Counted from the stretch's first letter, positions 19,132 through 30,089 are shown. The stretch: 64,000 bases of DNA from Ensifer sp. PDNC004 (GCF_016919405.1 NZ_CP070353.1:1302001-1366000); one strand, 5' to 3'. Notes: generated by a model from the letters alone, not told the origin. Made by a program: numbers and translations.

Positions 19132-20319
19132 ATGAGTACCCCTGACCGCATCGACGACGTCGACGCATTGCGCGGATTTGCCTTGCTCGGCATCCTCCTG
19201 GTCAACATCATGGCCTTCGCTTCTGCCTTCTACGGATTGGAAATCGCCGACCCAGCCTTCGGCGGCGTCCTCGATCGCAGCGTGCATTTCGTGATCGCGC
19301 TGTTCTTCGAGATGAAATTCTACCTGCTCTTCTCGTTCCTGTTCGGCTACAGCTTCACCCTGCAAATGCGCTCGGCGGAAAAATCCGGCGAGGCCCTTGT
19401 GCCCAGGCTTTTGCGCCGACAGATGGGCCTCTGGCTAATCGGGCTTGCCCATGCGGTTCTGCTTTTCCATGGCGATATTCTCACCACCTACGCTGTGCTT
19501 GGCATCGCCCTGCTGATGCTCAGAAACTGCGGCGATGCAGCCCTCTTCCGGCTAGCCAAATGGCTGGTCCTTCTCCTTGCACTGGTCTGGGGCGCACTCG
19601 GCATCCTCATCACGCTGGATCCGGTGCCGCTCGATCGGTCCGCCATTCTCTCCGCTGCGGAGGCGGCCGAGCTTGCTTTCCGCGGCGACTGGCAGGCCAT
19701 CATCGGTCAGCACCTGACGGAACTCAACTCGGTCTGGATCATCCTGGTCCTGCTGCAAGCGCCGTGCGCGCTGGCGATGTTCCTGCTCGGCCTGATCGCC
19801 GGACGTCGCAAGACCCTGGCGCGGCCGGAGGCGAACACGGCATTGTTCCAGCGCCTCGTTCGCACCGGCCTCTGGGTCGGCCTGCCTGGCGCCGTCATCT
19901 ATGCCTATGTCAGCGTCGAGATGCCCGAATCGCCGATCGCGGTCATCGCACTTTCGATCGGCCTCGCCACCGGCCCGCTTCTCACCGGCGCCTATGTCGG
20001 CGGCATGATGTTGCTCTTCGGATCCAAAGCCGGCCACGAGCTGCGCAACCTGCTGGCGCCTGCTGGCCGCATGGCCCTTTCCAACTACCTGATGCAGTCC
20101 TTGCTCATGGCCCTGATCTTTCATGGCTACGGCCTTGCTCTCATCGGCCAGGTTTCGCCGCTGGCAACCATGCTGATCGCGCTTGCGATCTTTGTCGCCC
20201 AGCTCGTCATCAGCCGCTGGTGGATGGCCCGCTTCGCCTATGGGCCGCTCGAGTGGATCCTGCGCTTCATCACCATCGGCCGCGTGCCCCAATGGCGCCG
20301 CCCGGCGGAGGCGCGCTGA
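19132..20319 (+). CDS. DUF418 domain membrane protein
   Basis: A 395-residue polytopic membrane protein (about 9 segments) of the DUF418 family. The characteristic N-terminus is RIDDVDALRGFALLGILLVN. The C-terminal DUF418 region has LAPAGRMALSNYLMQSLL and FAYGPLEWILRFITIG. The family resembles acyltransferase-3-type membrane enzymes; no function is established. The start is well set by acggagaacacga. It lies 243 bases after the phospholipid operon and may have its own promoter. Confidence 0.9.
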   Translation: MSTPDRIDDVDALRGFALLGILLVNIMAFASAFYGLEIADPAFGGVLDRSVHFVIALFFEMKFYLLFSFLFGYSFTLQMRSAEKSGEALVPRLLRRQMGLWLIGLAHAVLLFHGDILTTYAVLGIALLMLRNCGDAALFRLAKWLVLLLALVWGALGILITLDPVPLDRSAILSAAEAAELAFRGDWQAIIGQHLTELNSVWIILVLLQAPCALAMFLLGLIAGRRKTLARPEANTALFQRLVRTGLWVGLPGAVIYAYVSVEMPESPIAVIALSIGLATGPLLTGAYVGGMMLLFGSKAGHELRNLLAPAGRMALSNYLMQSLLMALIFHGYGLALIGQVSPLATMLIALAIFVAQLVISRWWMARFAYGPLEWILRFITIGRVPQWRRPAEAR

Positions 20320-20393
20320 CAGGCATCGATTTCGCATCACTCGGTCCGTTGGGATCGGAGGCGCCATCTTGTCCGACGGCGCCTCCGATCCGC

Positions 20394-20640
20394 CTAGAGG
20401 TCGAGCATCGCCAGGAAGGTCACGATTGCTGCGGCGACCTCGGCCGGTGTTTCGATCGGCGAGAAATGGCCGACGCCCTCGAACGCGACGAAACGCACCT
20501 GAGGCAGAAGCCCGCCAGATGCTCACGGCGAAGCACTGGCTCCGGATCGACCACATCCCTCGTGCCGGCGATCACCAGCGCGGACATCCAACGGCACGGG
20601 TCGCGTCAGCAGCGCATCGAGCATACCGTTTATCGCTTTA
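20394..20640 (-). pseudogene. Remnant of an alpha/beta hydrolase
   Basis: The minus strand encodes, in different frames, pieces of an alpha/beta-hydrolase C-terminus: a segment with MLDALLTRPVPLD, then SALVIAGTRDVVDPEPVLRR (the Asp strand), then FVAFEGVGHFSPIETPAEVA (the catalytic-His loop) running to LAMLDL and a stop codon at 20394-20396. At least two frameshifts separate the pieces, and the N-terminal two-thirds with the nucleophile serine is absent. It lies at the boundary of the accessory block, so it may mark a past rearrangement. Confidence 0.7.
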
Positions 20641-20695
20641 ACGCTGACGCGCGGCTGATTTCGCGGACCGTGAGTCACGCCTCGACGGAAAATAC

Positions 20696-20726
20696 AAAAA
20701 AGGCCGGTCTTGCGACCGGCCTTTTT
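20696..20726 (-). terminator. Rho-independent terminator of pyrG
   Basis: An A-tract, an 8-bp stem (ggccggtc / gaccggcc, loop ttgc) and a T-tract form a symmetrical, potentially bidirectional terminator 22 bases after the pyrG stop. Confidence 0.8.
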
Positions 20727-20747
20727 CGTTTGTCTTTCCTGTGCGCC

Positions 20748-22463
<1,716 letters not shown>

Positions 22464-22478
22464 TCACACAAAACAAAA

Positions 22479-22501
22479 CCGGCGGATGAAACATCCGCCG
22501 G
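22479..22501 (-). terminator. Rho-independent terminator of secG
   Basis: A perfect 10-bp stem (ccggcggatg / catccgccgg, 3-base loop) is followed on the minus strand by ttttgtttt. It lies between the secG stop and the pyrG start, so pyrG probably has its own promoter. Confidence 0.85.
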
Positions 22502-22523
22502 CGGGTTCTTCAGAATTGCGACC

Positions 22524-23015
22524 TTACTGGCCGCTGGGAACTTGCGATCCCGTATTGCTGTTGGCGCCAGCGGCGGGCGCCGGAGTCGTTGCGCCGCCGG
22601 CCGGGGCTTCGCCCGTCGTTGCCGGTGCGGCGGTCGACGGAACGCCGTTGTCGGCCGGAGCGGGGTTGCCGGTTGCCGGCTGCTGTCCAGTCGCGCCGCC
22701 AGCGGGAGCCGGAGCGCCGCCACCGAGCGAATTGAGAACGCCACCACCGTTCGAGCTGGTGCCCGGGATACGGTCGAGGATGTCGGTCGCCTGCGGCTGG
22801 TAACGCGCGAGAATTCCCATGCCGAGCGCCAGGACGAAGAACAGCGCTGCAAGGATCGCCGTGGTGCGGGTCAGCGCATTGGCTGTGCCGCGTGCGGACA
22901 TGAAGCCCGAGCCGCCGCCGATGCCGAGACCACCGCCTTCGGAACGCTGAATGAGTACGACGCCGATCAGGGCGACGACGACCATGAGATAGATGACGAG
23001 TAGTACGGTCTGCAT
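22524..23015 (-). CDS. secG: Preprotein translocase subunit SecG
   Basis: A small subunit of the SecYEG translocon in the inner membrane. It has 163 residues. Two membrane segments (about 3-23 and 52-74) flank the family's conserved QRSEGGGLGIGGG loop and RTTAILAALFF. It is about twice the length of E. coli SecG because of a long, low-complexity Ala/Pro/Gly/Thr tail (about 90-163), typical of rhizobia. The start at 23015 follows ggaagctg. It is between tpiA and pyrG on the same strand. Confidence 0.93.
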   Translation of the reverse strand: MQTVLLVIYLMVVVALIGVVLIQRSEGGGLGIGGGSGFMSARGTANALTRTTAILAALFFVLALGMGILARYQPQATDILDRIPGTSSNGGGVLNSLGGGAPAPAGGATGQQPATGNPAPADNGVPSTAAPATTGEAPAGGATTPAPAAGANSNTGSQVPSGQ

Positions 23016-23146
23016 CAGCTTCCAGTCCTGCCCTTGGGGCACACGAATCAAACCCTGCGCAAACTCGGCATGGCCGGGCGCAATTTTCGCGCCTCTTTAT
23101 ACCATGCCGTGCGCCATTAAAAGCCCCTGCCCGGTAACCCAGGCGA

Positions 23147-23917
23147 TCAGGCCGTCAATTCTTCATAAGCCCGGTAGATGGCGAGGAAGTCTTCGGCTTT
23201 CAAGCTTGCGCCCCCGATCAGTGCGCCGTCGACATTGGCGACGCCCATCAATTCCTTCGCATTGGACGGCTTGACCGAGCCGCCATAGAGGATGCGCATC
23301 TTGGCGCCGGCGTCGGCAAAGCGCGCGACCAGCTCCTTGCGCATGAAGGCATGGGCTTCCTCGACATCCGCGGCCGTCGGCGTCAGGCCGGTGCCGATCG
23401 CCCAGACGGGCTCGTAGGCAATCACGGTGTTTTCCGCGGTTGCTGCATCCGGCAGGCTTTCGGCTAGCTGGCGCTTCAAAACATCGAGCGTCTTGCCCGC
23501 CTTGCGCTCGTCACCGGTCTCGCCGATGCAGACGATCGCGACGAGTTCGGCGGCATGCGCCGCTTCGGTCTTTGCGCGTACCAGTGCATCGCTTTCGGCG
23601 TGGTCGGTGCGGCGCTCGGAATGGCCGACAATGACGTGGGTGCCGAAGCAATCGGCGATCATCTCGGCGGAAAGGTCGCCAGTGTGGGCGCCTGACTGCT
23701 TTTGATGGCAATCCTGCGCGCCGATCAGGAGCGGGCTGTCGTCGCAAAGCGCCGTCGCCACGTAGAGCAGCGTTGCCGGCGGGCAGATCAGCGTTTCGAC
23801 CTTGGCGGAGAGTTCGCCCTTGACCCCTTCGGCCATCGCCTTGATCTGATCGAGCGAGGCGCGGGTTCCGTTCATCTTCCAGTTGCCGGCGACGAGCGGG
23901 CGGATATCGGGCGTCAT
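23147..23917 (-). CDS. tpiA: Triose-phosphate isomerase
   Basis: Interconverts dihydroxyacetone phosphate and glyceraldehyde 3-phosphate. It has 256 residues. Conserved pieces in order are AGNWKMNGT (catalytic Lys), VIVGHSERR (catalytic His), [11 protein letters not shown] (catalytic Glu, loop 6) and [13 protein letters not shown]. The start at 23917 follows a strong Shine-Dalgarno sequence (cggaggaa). The tpiA-secG-pyrG order is conserved in rhizobia. Confidence 0.97.
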   Translation of the reverse strand: MTPDIRPLVAGNWKMNGTRASLDQIKAMAEGVKGELSAKVETLICPPATLLYVATALCDDSPLLIGAQDCHQKQSGAHTGDLSAEMIADCFGTHVIVGHSERRTDHAESDALVRAKTEAAHAAELVAIVCIGETGDERKAGKTLDVLKRQLAESLPDAATAENTVIAYEPVWAIGTGLTPTAADVEEAHAFMRKELVARFADAGAKMRILYGGSVKPSNAKELMGVANVDGALIGGASLKAEDFLAIYRAYEELTA

Positions 23918-24063
23918 GCAATTTCCTCCGGGTACTTTTCTCCGGAAGCGGCCTAGCAAATGCAGCCGGCAAATAAAAGCACCGCCGGCGATTATTCATG
24001 GGCGGCGGGTCCGGTTGCCCCGCCCCGCCGCAACGGATCGTCAAGCGCTGCGCGCCGCCGGCA

Positions 24064-24957
24064 TCATGCCGTAGGGCACCTTGCCTTCGCGTCATCTTCC
24101 GCCGCCGGCCCAGCCTTTGCGGCCACAATCGCATACATCAGCGGCAGGCTCGGCATGCCCGCAGGCGGCGCCATCCGCCCGCCGCCAAGGTCGCGCATGC
24201 CTTCAAACGCCACCCAGCCGTTGGCATAGGGGTATTCCTTCAGGACTTCCATCCGGAGCCCGGCGTCGATCAGTGCCTGCACAACATCGGCGATACCCCA
24301 GTTGAACTCGAAGGACGGGTGCGGATTGGTGAATCCCACCACGCCCTCCTGATAGCCTCCATGGGCAAGGCCTGCGCCCGAGTCCGCGACATAGTCACCG
24401 ACGCCCGCTTCCGCGACCGGGTCTTTGGGCGCGTAGTCGTAGTGCAGCTTCCAGCCCGGATCGAAGACCATCGCAAAGGGATGGAATTCGACGAAGGCGA
24501 AACGCCCGCCGGGCTTCAGCACATCGGCGATGCCGCGCGCCCAGATCCCGAGGTCCGACAGCCAGCAAATGGTGCCATAGGACGCAAAGACGCGATCGAA
24601 ACGCCGACCGCTCGCACGGGCGTCGTCGAACCAGCCGAAAAGGTCGGACCGCGCGAAGGTGGCGGCGATGCCGCTTTCCGTCGAAAGCCGCGTGGCAAAG
24701 GCAATCGCCTCGTCCGAGATATCGACGCCGGTCACGTTCGCACCGCGCTGTGCCAGGCTCAGGCTGTCCTGGCCGGAATTGCATTGCAGATGGAGAACGT
24801 CGAGCCCGGCGATATCGCCGAGCAACTCGATCTCTTCCGGATAAAGCGTTGAGCCGCCGGCGCGGAAGTAGGCGGCCTGGTCGCCCTTGTGACTGTTGTG
24901 CGCCACGGTCGCGGCATTCCAGGAGAGGCGATTGGCCTCATGAAGATCAATACTCAT
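24064..24957 (-). CDS. Class I SAM-dependent methyltransferase
   Basis: A 297-residue methyltransferase. SAM motif I is VLHLQCNSGQDSLSLAQRG (about residues 54-72), followed by VTGVDISDEAIAFA and, after the core, VLKPGGRFAFVEFHP. The N-terminal EANRLSWNAATVAHNSHKGD matches a common family of small-molecule methyltransferases in rhizobia whose substrate is unknown. It is unrelated in detail to the one at 14916. It is probably in one unit with the GNAT gene upstream on the same strand. Confidence 0.82.
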   Translation of the reverse strand: MSIDLHEANRLSWNAATVAHNSHKGDQAAYFRAGGSTLYPEEIELLGDIAGLDVLHLQCNSGQDSLSLAQRGANVTGVDISDEAIAFATRLSTESGIAATFARSDLFGWFDDARASGRRFDRVFASYGTICWLSDLGIWARGIADVLKPGGRFAFVEFHPFAMVFDPGWKLHYDYAPKDPVAEAGVGDYVADSGAGLAHGGYQEGVVGFTNPHPSFEFNWGIADVVQALIDAGLRMEVLKEYPYANGWVAFEGMRDLGGGRMAPPAGMPSLPLMYAIVAAKAGPAAEDDAKARCPTA

Positions 24958-24982
24958 GTTTCACTCTTAAACATCTGAGAGA

Positions 24983-25008
24983 GACACGGGAGTTCTTTTT
25001 CCCGTGTC
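24983..25008 (-). terminator. Hairpin between GNAT and methyltransferase genes
   Basis: An 8-bp stem (gacacggg / cccgtgtc) with a 10-base loop, just after the GNAT stop on the minus strand. No U-tract follows, so terminator function is uncertain. Confidence 0.35.
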
Positions 25009-25018
25009 CCCGGTGCGC

Positions 25019-25504
25019 TTAGAATTTCAGCACCGCTTCGAGTTCATCGTCATAGTGCTCGCCCGTCGGCTTGAATCCCAGGCCTTGGTAAAAGCCTTCG
25101 GGGCTGCCAGGGCCCTGTCCGTAGCTCGTGTAGAGCTCATGCAGACCCCGCGCCTTCAGATCGCGCACGACAAGGGCGATCGCCTGCTTGCCATATCCCC
25201 TGCCCTGGAACGGCCGGGCGATCATGAAGCGCCAGAGATAGACACCCGGGCAATCGATGCCGTCATCCCAGTCGGATCCTTCGTGCAGCATGATGAAGCC
25301 AATCAGCGTCTCATCGGCATAGACCGCACGGAACCAGGCATTCTCGGAAAAATGCGCCTCGGCGATCGAGGTGCCGTTGTCCGCCACCATGTTGCGCTGT
25401 TCCTCGCTCAGCGTTTCGCTGAGCTCGCAGACGTCGCAGACGGTCAGGGCTGAGATGCGCCGAAGGGTAATTTCGGCATCAGACGGCAATACGGTTTCAC
25501 TCAT
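25019..25504 (-). CDS. GNAT family N-acetyltransferase
   Basis: A 161-residue acetyltransferase. The acetyl-CoA loop is FMIARPFQGRGYGKQAIALV near residues 95-114, and SPEGFYQGLGFKPTGEHYD is the C-terminal motif. The family resembles spermidine/diamine acetyltransferase-type GNATs (the position of FIMLHEGSDWDDG fits), but the substrate is not determined. The start follows taaggag. Confidence 0.8.
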   Translation of the reverse strand: MSETVLPSDAEITLRRISALTVCDVCELSETLSEEQRNMVADNGTSIAEAHFSENAWFRAVYADETLIGFIMLHEGSDWDDGIDCPGVYLWRFMIARPFQGRGYGKQAIALVVRDLKARGLHELYTSYGQGPGSPEGFYQGLGFKPTGEHYDDELEAVLKF

Positions 25505-25689
25505 GGGAAACTCCTTAGAAAAATCAAAATGTTAAAAAAGGGCCCGAACCAGAACGGCGGACCTCGAATCACCCGCTGAAGGGGCAATCGGCCGATAAAA
25601 TGAAATCATGGCGAGAAAACGCCAACGTCAGAATTGCCGAGATCCCGCCAGATTCCGGCACCGCTATTACCAAGGATAACCGCGCGCCA

Positions 25690-26169
25690 TTACTTGGGAC
25701 GGCCGGCGGTCGGCTGGTTGCCGCCGTTCTCCAAGCCGGCGATCGCCGCGTGAACGTCGGCTTCCGCATCCTCGTCGAACTGCTCGAAGATCGCATCGCC
25801 GATCAGGGCGTGAACCTCGCGGAGATAGGGTGCCGCCGCCTCGCCGTCGCCGAGCGCCAGATAAGCGCGCGCGATCGAAAGCGACGAGAGCGGCTGGCGC
25901 CGCGCAAGCGTCCACTCACGGGCGAGCAGGGAGACGGCAATGCACTCGCGATGGCGCCCGGCATCGCAAAGGGCGGCGCCGTAGCCACTCTTGACCCAAT
26001 AATACATATCCGTGAGCGCAAGATGCACATCGGCGACGTTCGATGCCAGACGCCAAGCGTCGACCGCTTCGCCATAGTTGCCTTCGGTTCCAAGCCGGAT
26101 GCCCGTGCGGCCGTGTTCATAGGCTTCCCGCTCGTGCGGGCTCATTGGTGTGGTTTTCTTCTTTGTCAT
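25690..26169 (-). CDS. Hypothetical TPR-like helical protein
   Basis: A 158-residue soluble protein made of Ala-rich helices resembling two to three tetratricopeptide-like repeats (RTGIRLGTEGNYGEAVDAWR, then SLSIARAYLALGDGEAAAPY). No signal peptide or catalytic motif is visible. The basic start (MTKKKTTPMSPHERE) supports the ATG at 26169, though the Shine-Dalgarno sequence is weak. Function is unknown; protein binding is the usual role of such folds. Confidence 0.6.
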   Translation of the reverse strand: MTKKKTTPMSPHEREAYEHGRTGIRLGTEGNYGEAVDAWRLASNVADVHLALTDMYYWVKSGYGAALCDAGRHRECIAVSLLAREWTLARRQPLSSLSIARAYLALGDGEAAAPYLREVHALIGDAIFEQFDEDAEADVHAAIAGLENGGNQPTAGRPK

Positions 26170-26350
26170 GTACGCCAGTCCACATGCTCCCGGGAACAAC
26201 CCCTCCGTGTCCCCTCCACGAGCAAATGGACCATAGCTTGCCGAGATCAACAAGATCTCAGTGCAATTTTATGGTATTCTAGGCGAATAAAAGCGCGAGT
26301 TCGTGAGTCTTACCGCAGTCGCCGAGCCGATCCTGGCCGGGCGAACGACC

Positions 26351-26983
26351 ATGGGGTCGGACATGCTGCGCAACGACAAAACCGGATTTGGGTGGATCAC
26401 CATCGTCCTTCACTGGGCGATTGCGGCGTTGATCCTTACCCTGCTCGGCCTCGGCTTCGTCATGCGGCGAATGCCCGTCGATCCGGCGCTGCAGTTTTCG
26501 CTCTATCAGTGGCACAAGTCGCTCGGCTTCTCCGCACTCGGGCTGGCGACGATCCGAGCCCTGTGGCACCTCGTCGAGGTTCGGCCGCGTCCGCCGGCAG
26601 GCCTCAGCGCGCTTGAGCACCGAGCGGCCAGCGCCACCCATGTCGTGCTCATGATGCTCGCGCTTGCGGTTCCGCTTGCCGGCTGGGCGGTGGCCTCGAC
26701 ATCGACGCTGAACATACCGAGCTTCTATTTCAACTGGATCGTCATCCCCCATCTGCCGATGGCGAAATCGGAAGCGGCTGAAGACCTATGGACGCTCGTC
26801 CACATGACGCTTGCCTATCTGCTCTTCTGCTTCGTCGCGCTTCATGTTCTGGCCGCCCTCTACCACCACTTCGCTCGCCGCGACGACGTCCTCGTCCGCA
26901 TGCTTCAGACCGGCTCACGCCAACGCGCTTCCTCCCAAGCGGCTGGTTCGGATCCGGTTATCGCCGGAAGGAAGAAACCATGA
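26351..26983 (+). CDS. Cytochrome b561-type membrane protein
   Basis: A 210-residue, four-helix membrane cytochrome of the CybB/b561 bacterial family. Likely haem-ligand histidines lie in ITIVLHWAIAAL (helix 1), LYQWHKSLGF (helix 2) and LVHMTLAYLLFCFVALHVL (helix 4). These proteins move electrons between quinone and periplasmic acceptors. The start could equally be the ATG at 26363 (MLRNDKTG). It overlaps the YceI gene by ATGA, a pairing seen in many proteobacteria, where the partner binds an isoprenoid quinone-like ligand. Confidence 0.87.
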   Translation: MGSDMLRNDKTGFGWITIVLHWAIAALILTLLGLGFVMRRMPVDPALQFSLYQWHKSLGFSALGLATIRALWHLVEVRPRPPAGLSALEHRAASATHVVLMMLALAVPLAGWAVASTSTLNIPSFYFNWIVIPHLPMAKSEAAEDLWTLVHMTLAYLLFCFVALHVLAALYHHFARRDDVLVRMLQTGSRQRASSQAAGSDPVIAGRKKP

Positions 26984-27579
26984 CATCGCACTCGCAATCA
27001 CCAACAAAGGCCATTTCCCTCACGCTGCTGCTGGCGTTCGGGAGCATTCCGTCGCCCGCTGCTGCAGCCGCACCGGACCTTGCCGATGCTGCAGGCAACT
27101 ACGGCATCACGCCGGCTTCGCGTATTCATTTCACCGTGGCGCAAGCCGGTGGCGGCGGCATTGTCGGCGATTTCGCCAAGTTTTCCGGCAATTTCCGCAT
27201 CGACCGAAATGATGTCGGCCACTCGACGGTCGAGTTCACGCTTTACCCCGAGAGCGTGAAAACCGGAGAAAAGCGGATTGAGGACTTCCTGAAGTCGAGT
27301 GCCGTCTTCGACACCGCCAACTTCAGCACAGTCACCTTCCATTCGACGACCGTGAAACAGACCGGGCCGGATACAGCCGCGGTCGAGGGAACGCTGACGG
27401 CGCGCGGCATGTCGCGCAAGGAGCGCTTCTCGGTGACGCTGCTTGACTGGAACCGCGGCTCGATCGCCTTCAACATCCGCGGCAATATCCACCGGTCACC
27501 CTATGGCATGGATGTCGGCACGCCGATCTATTCCAACGTCGTTGAGTTCGACATGAACATCAAAGGGCAGAGGCGCTGA
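26980..27579 (+). CDS. YceI family periplasmic protein
   Basis: A 199-residue secreted protein: a signal peptide (about residues 1-31, ending PAAAAA) and a YceI lipocalin-like domain that binds polyprenoid ligands in characterised homologues. Segments typical of the family are SRIHFTVAQ, VGHSTVEFTLYPES, FDTANFSTVTFHSTTV and EGTLTARGMSRKE. It is translationally coupled to the cytochrome b561-like gene. A hairpin (27564-27591, one mismatch) overlaps its stop and may act as a terminator. Confidence 0.92.
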   Translation: MTSHSQSPTKAISLTLLLAFGSIPSPAAAAAPDLADAAGNYGITPASRIHFTVAQAGGGGIVGDFAKFSGNFRIDRNDVGHSTVEFTLYPESVKTGEKRIEDFLKSSAVFDTANFSTVTFHSTTVKQTGPDTAAVEGTLTARGMSRKERFSVTLLDWNRGSIAFNIRGNIHRSPYGMDVGTPIYSNVVEFDMNIKGQRR

Positions 27580-27591
27580 ACGCCCCTGCCC
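27564..27591 (+). terminator. Hairpin at the end of the yceI-like gene
   Basis: gggcagaggcg pairs with cgcccctgccc (one mismatch, 5-base loop), spanning the stop codon. There is no long T-run, so a weak terminator at best. Confidence 0.4.
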
Positions 27592-27615
27592 CTTGCAAGT
27601 CGATAGGCGTCTCGA

Positions 27616-29067
27616 TCAGCCGATCTGGCTTCCAACGAAATCCTTGACGATCCGCACGATGCCGCGGCCGAGCAGGTCGTCGAGGGCTGCGATGAACTGG
27701 TCGACATGGGCGCGCTCGCAGATCAGCGGCGGTTCGAGCCGGATGACGTTGCGATTGTATTCGGTGAAGGCCACCAGCACGTCGTAGTCCCGCAAGAGCA
27801 GCGCGCCGATGAAGCCGGAGAGCGAGCCCTTGAGCTTGTCGTCTAGCATCGAAACGACAGGACGCAGCACCATCGGCAGCGTCTGGCTGAAGTCCTGGAA
27901 CTCCAGGCCAACCATCAGGCCCTTGCCGCGCACGTCCTTGATGATCTTCGGATACTTCTCCTTCAGTGCCTGCAGGCGACCGAGCAGATAGTCGCCGCTG
28001 TCGGCAGCACGATCGATCAGGTGCTCGTCGTAAAGCACGTTGATGCCTTCGATGGCCGTCACGCAGGCCTCGCCCATGCCGCCAAACGTCGCCATCGCGT
28101 GGATCATCGCCGTCTTCGGGGTGCCATAGGCCTTCATGTAGACGTCGCGGCGGGCAATCATCGCGCCGACGGCTGCCTTGCCGGCGCCGAGCGACTTGGC
28201 GAGCGCCGTCACGTCAGGAACGACGCCGTAATGCTCGAAGGCATAGAAGCGGCCGGAGCGGCCATAGCCGCACTGCACTTCGTCGGCGACCCAGAGCACA
28301 CCGTACTTGTCGCAGAGCGCACGCAGTTTCTGCCAGTATTCGGCCGGCGCCTGGATGATGCCGCCGCCGCCCTGGATCGTTTCGAGAACGATGACACCGA
28401 TTTCCGGATCAGACTTGAAGGCATTCTCGACCGCGTCGATGTCGGCGAAGGGCACGCGCACCGTGTTGTCGGTGATCTTGAAGTCGGCGCGGTAGAGCTG
28501 GCCGTCGGTGATGGCGAGCACGCCCTTGGTCTTGCCGTGGAAGGAATTCTCGGCATAGACGACCTTCGGCCGCTTCGGGCCGGCCGCACGTTCGGCGAGC
28601 TTGACTGCGGCCTCCATCGCCTCCGAGCCGGACGAGCCGAGGAAGACCATGTCGAGGTCGCCCGGCGAGCAGGCCGCGATGTTCTTCGCCAGTGCTGCCG
28701 CATATTGCGACATGAAGGCGATGGCGATCTCGTGGCGCTTTTCGTCCTGGAACTTCTGGCGGGCGTCGAGAATGCGCGGATGGTTATGGCCGAAGGCGAG
28801 CGAGCCGAAGCCGCCGAAGAAATCGAGGATCTTGCGGCCGTTCTGGTCGGTGTAGAACATGCCCTCGGCACTCTCGATCTTCACCTTGTGAAAGCCGAGA
28901 AGCTTCATGAAATGCAGCTGGCCGGGGTTCAGGTGATCCTTGAAGGCCGTGGTGATGTCGCCGATCGACATGGCCTTCGCCTGTTCGACGGTGATCAGTT
29001 CCGGCTTGGCAACGCCGCCGTCGAGTGACGGAGCGGCAACGGCGATACGGTTCGGTCTGTCCAGCAT
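27616..29067 (-). CDS. Class III PLP-dependent aminotransferase
   Basis: A 483-residue fold-type I, class III aminotransferase of the acetylornithine/ornithine aminotransferase superfamily. The PLP-binding Asp is in LWVADEVQCGYGRSG, and the Schiff-base lysine is probably the one in ALAKSLGAGKAAVG. A ~60-residue N-terminal extension precedes the fold (KMLD-less form starting near GMFYTDQNGRKILDF). A specific substrate cannot be assigned. It is the last gene of a five-gene minus-strand operon that otherwise looks like polyprenyl-phosphate pentose synthesis, so it may aminate a keto-sugar or another small molecule. A strong Shine-Dalgarno sequence (ggggag) precedes it. Confidence 0.8.
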   Translation of the reverse strand: MLDRPNRIAVAAPSLDGGVAKPELITVEQAKAMSIGDITTAFKDHLNPGQLHFMKLLGFHKVKIESAEGMFYTDQNGRKILDFFGGFGSLAFGHNHPRILDARQKFQDEKRHEIAIAFMSQYAAALAKNIAACSPGDLDMVFLGSSGSEAMEAAVKLAERAAGPKRPKVVYAENSFHGKTKGVLAITDGQLYRADFKITDNTVRVPFADIDAVENAFKSDPEIGVIVLETIQGGGGIIQAPAEYWQKLRALCDKYGVLWVADEVQCGYGRSGRFYAFEHYGVVPDVTALAKSLGAGKAAVGAMIARRDVYMKAYGTPKTAMIHAMATFGGMGEACVTAIEGINVLYDEHLIDRAADSGDYLLGRLQALKEKYPKIIKDVRGKGLMVGLEFQDFSQTLPMVLRPVVSMLDDKLKGSLSGFIGALLLRDYDVLVAFTEYNRNVIRLEPPLICERAHVDQFIAALDDLLGRGIVRIVKDFVGSQIG

Positions 29068-29078
29068 GGTGTCTCCCC

Positions 29079-30089
29079 TCATTCGGCCGGCACGACGACG
29101 GAAGCGGCCGAAACGGCGCCTGTCTTCTTGGCTCGATATTCGTCATAGGCGGCTATCAGCATGTCGCCATCGTTGTATTCCGCGCGCCAGCCAAGCTCGC
29201 GCTTGAGCTTGCCGGTCTCGCGCACGCACATCTCGTCGGCGATCAGATACTGTTCCGGATCCATGATCGGCTTGTTGATCAGGTCGAAGAAGGCCAGCGT
29301 CTGCTTGACCGCGAAGGCGGGCGTCGGCAGCAGAATGGACTTTGAGCCGGCATGCTTGACCAGGTTGCCGAGCAGTTCGCGCACCGACGGCGGATTGTCG
29401 GAACCGAGGTTGTAGGCTTCGTTTGGAACGCCGCCCTTCCAGGCAAGCCGCGCGGCTTCGGCGCAATCGAACACCGAGATGAACTGGTAGGGCACCTTGC
29501 CCGAGCCGATCATCGGCACCGGCAGGTTCAGGTCGATCAGCTTGAACAGTTTCTCCAGGATGCCGAGGCGGCCGGGTCCGATGATCAGGCGCGGGCGGAA
29601 GATCGAAATGTTCATGCTCTGCTTGCGCCACTGCATGGCCAGCTGTTCGGTCGCCCATTTCGACTTGCCGTATTCGCCGAGCGGCTTTGCCGGATGGGTC
29701 TCGGTTTGTGGCGACTGTACGGTGTGGCCATAGATCATGTCGGTGGTGAACTGCACCAGGCGCGACGCGCCCGCGGCATCCATCGCCTTCATGATGTTTT
29801 CGGCACCGTAATAGTTGACGGGCCAGAAGAACTCCCAGCGCTTGGCGCGGACCTGCAACGGCGACAGCATCTTGGCCGCCATGTTGTAGATCATGTCGTC
29901 AGCGCCGATCCCGACCTTTTGGACGGCCTCCAGATCGGTGACGTCGCAATGGACAAAGCGCACGCGGCCGTAATGCGGCAGGTCGGACTTGACGATATCG
30001 GCGACGACGACCTCCTCGCCCTCCTTGACGAGGCGTTCCGCCAGATGACGGCCAACGAAGCCATCGCCACCAAAGATGATATGTTTCAT
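29079..30089 (-). CDS. Extended SDR, NAD-dependent epimerase/dehydratase
   Basis: A 336-residue extended short-chain dehydrogenase of the nucleotide-sugar epimerase type. The cofactor motif is GGDGFVGRHLAERL (residues 8-21), and the active site is YGKSK (Tyr-x3-Lys) near residue 140. The substrate is unknown. In the context of a DprE1-like partner it is a candidate for a sugar ketoreductase or epimerase step. The start overlaps the stop of the SMR-like gene (ATGA), and the aminotransferase start follows 11 bases after its stop. Confidence 0.85.
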   Translation of the reverse strand: MKHIIFGGDGFVGRHLAERLVKEGEEVVVADIVKSDLPHYGRVRFVHCDVTDLEAVQKVGIGADDMIYNMAAKMLSPLQVRAKRWEFFWPVNYYGAENIMKAMDAAGASRLVQFTTDMIYGHTVQSPQTETHPAKPLGEYGKSKWATEQLAMQWRKQSMNISIFRPRLIIGPGRLGILEKLFKLIDLNLPVPMIGSGKVPYQFISVFDCAEAARLAWKGGVPNEAYNLGSDNPPSVRELLGNLVKHAGSKSILLPTPAFAVKQTLAFFDLINKPIMDPEQYLIADEMCVRETGKLKRELGWRAEYNDGDMLIAAYDEYRAKKTGAVSAASVVVPAE

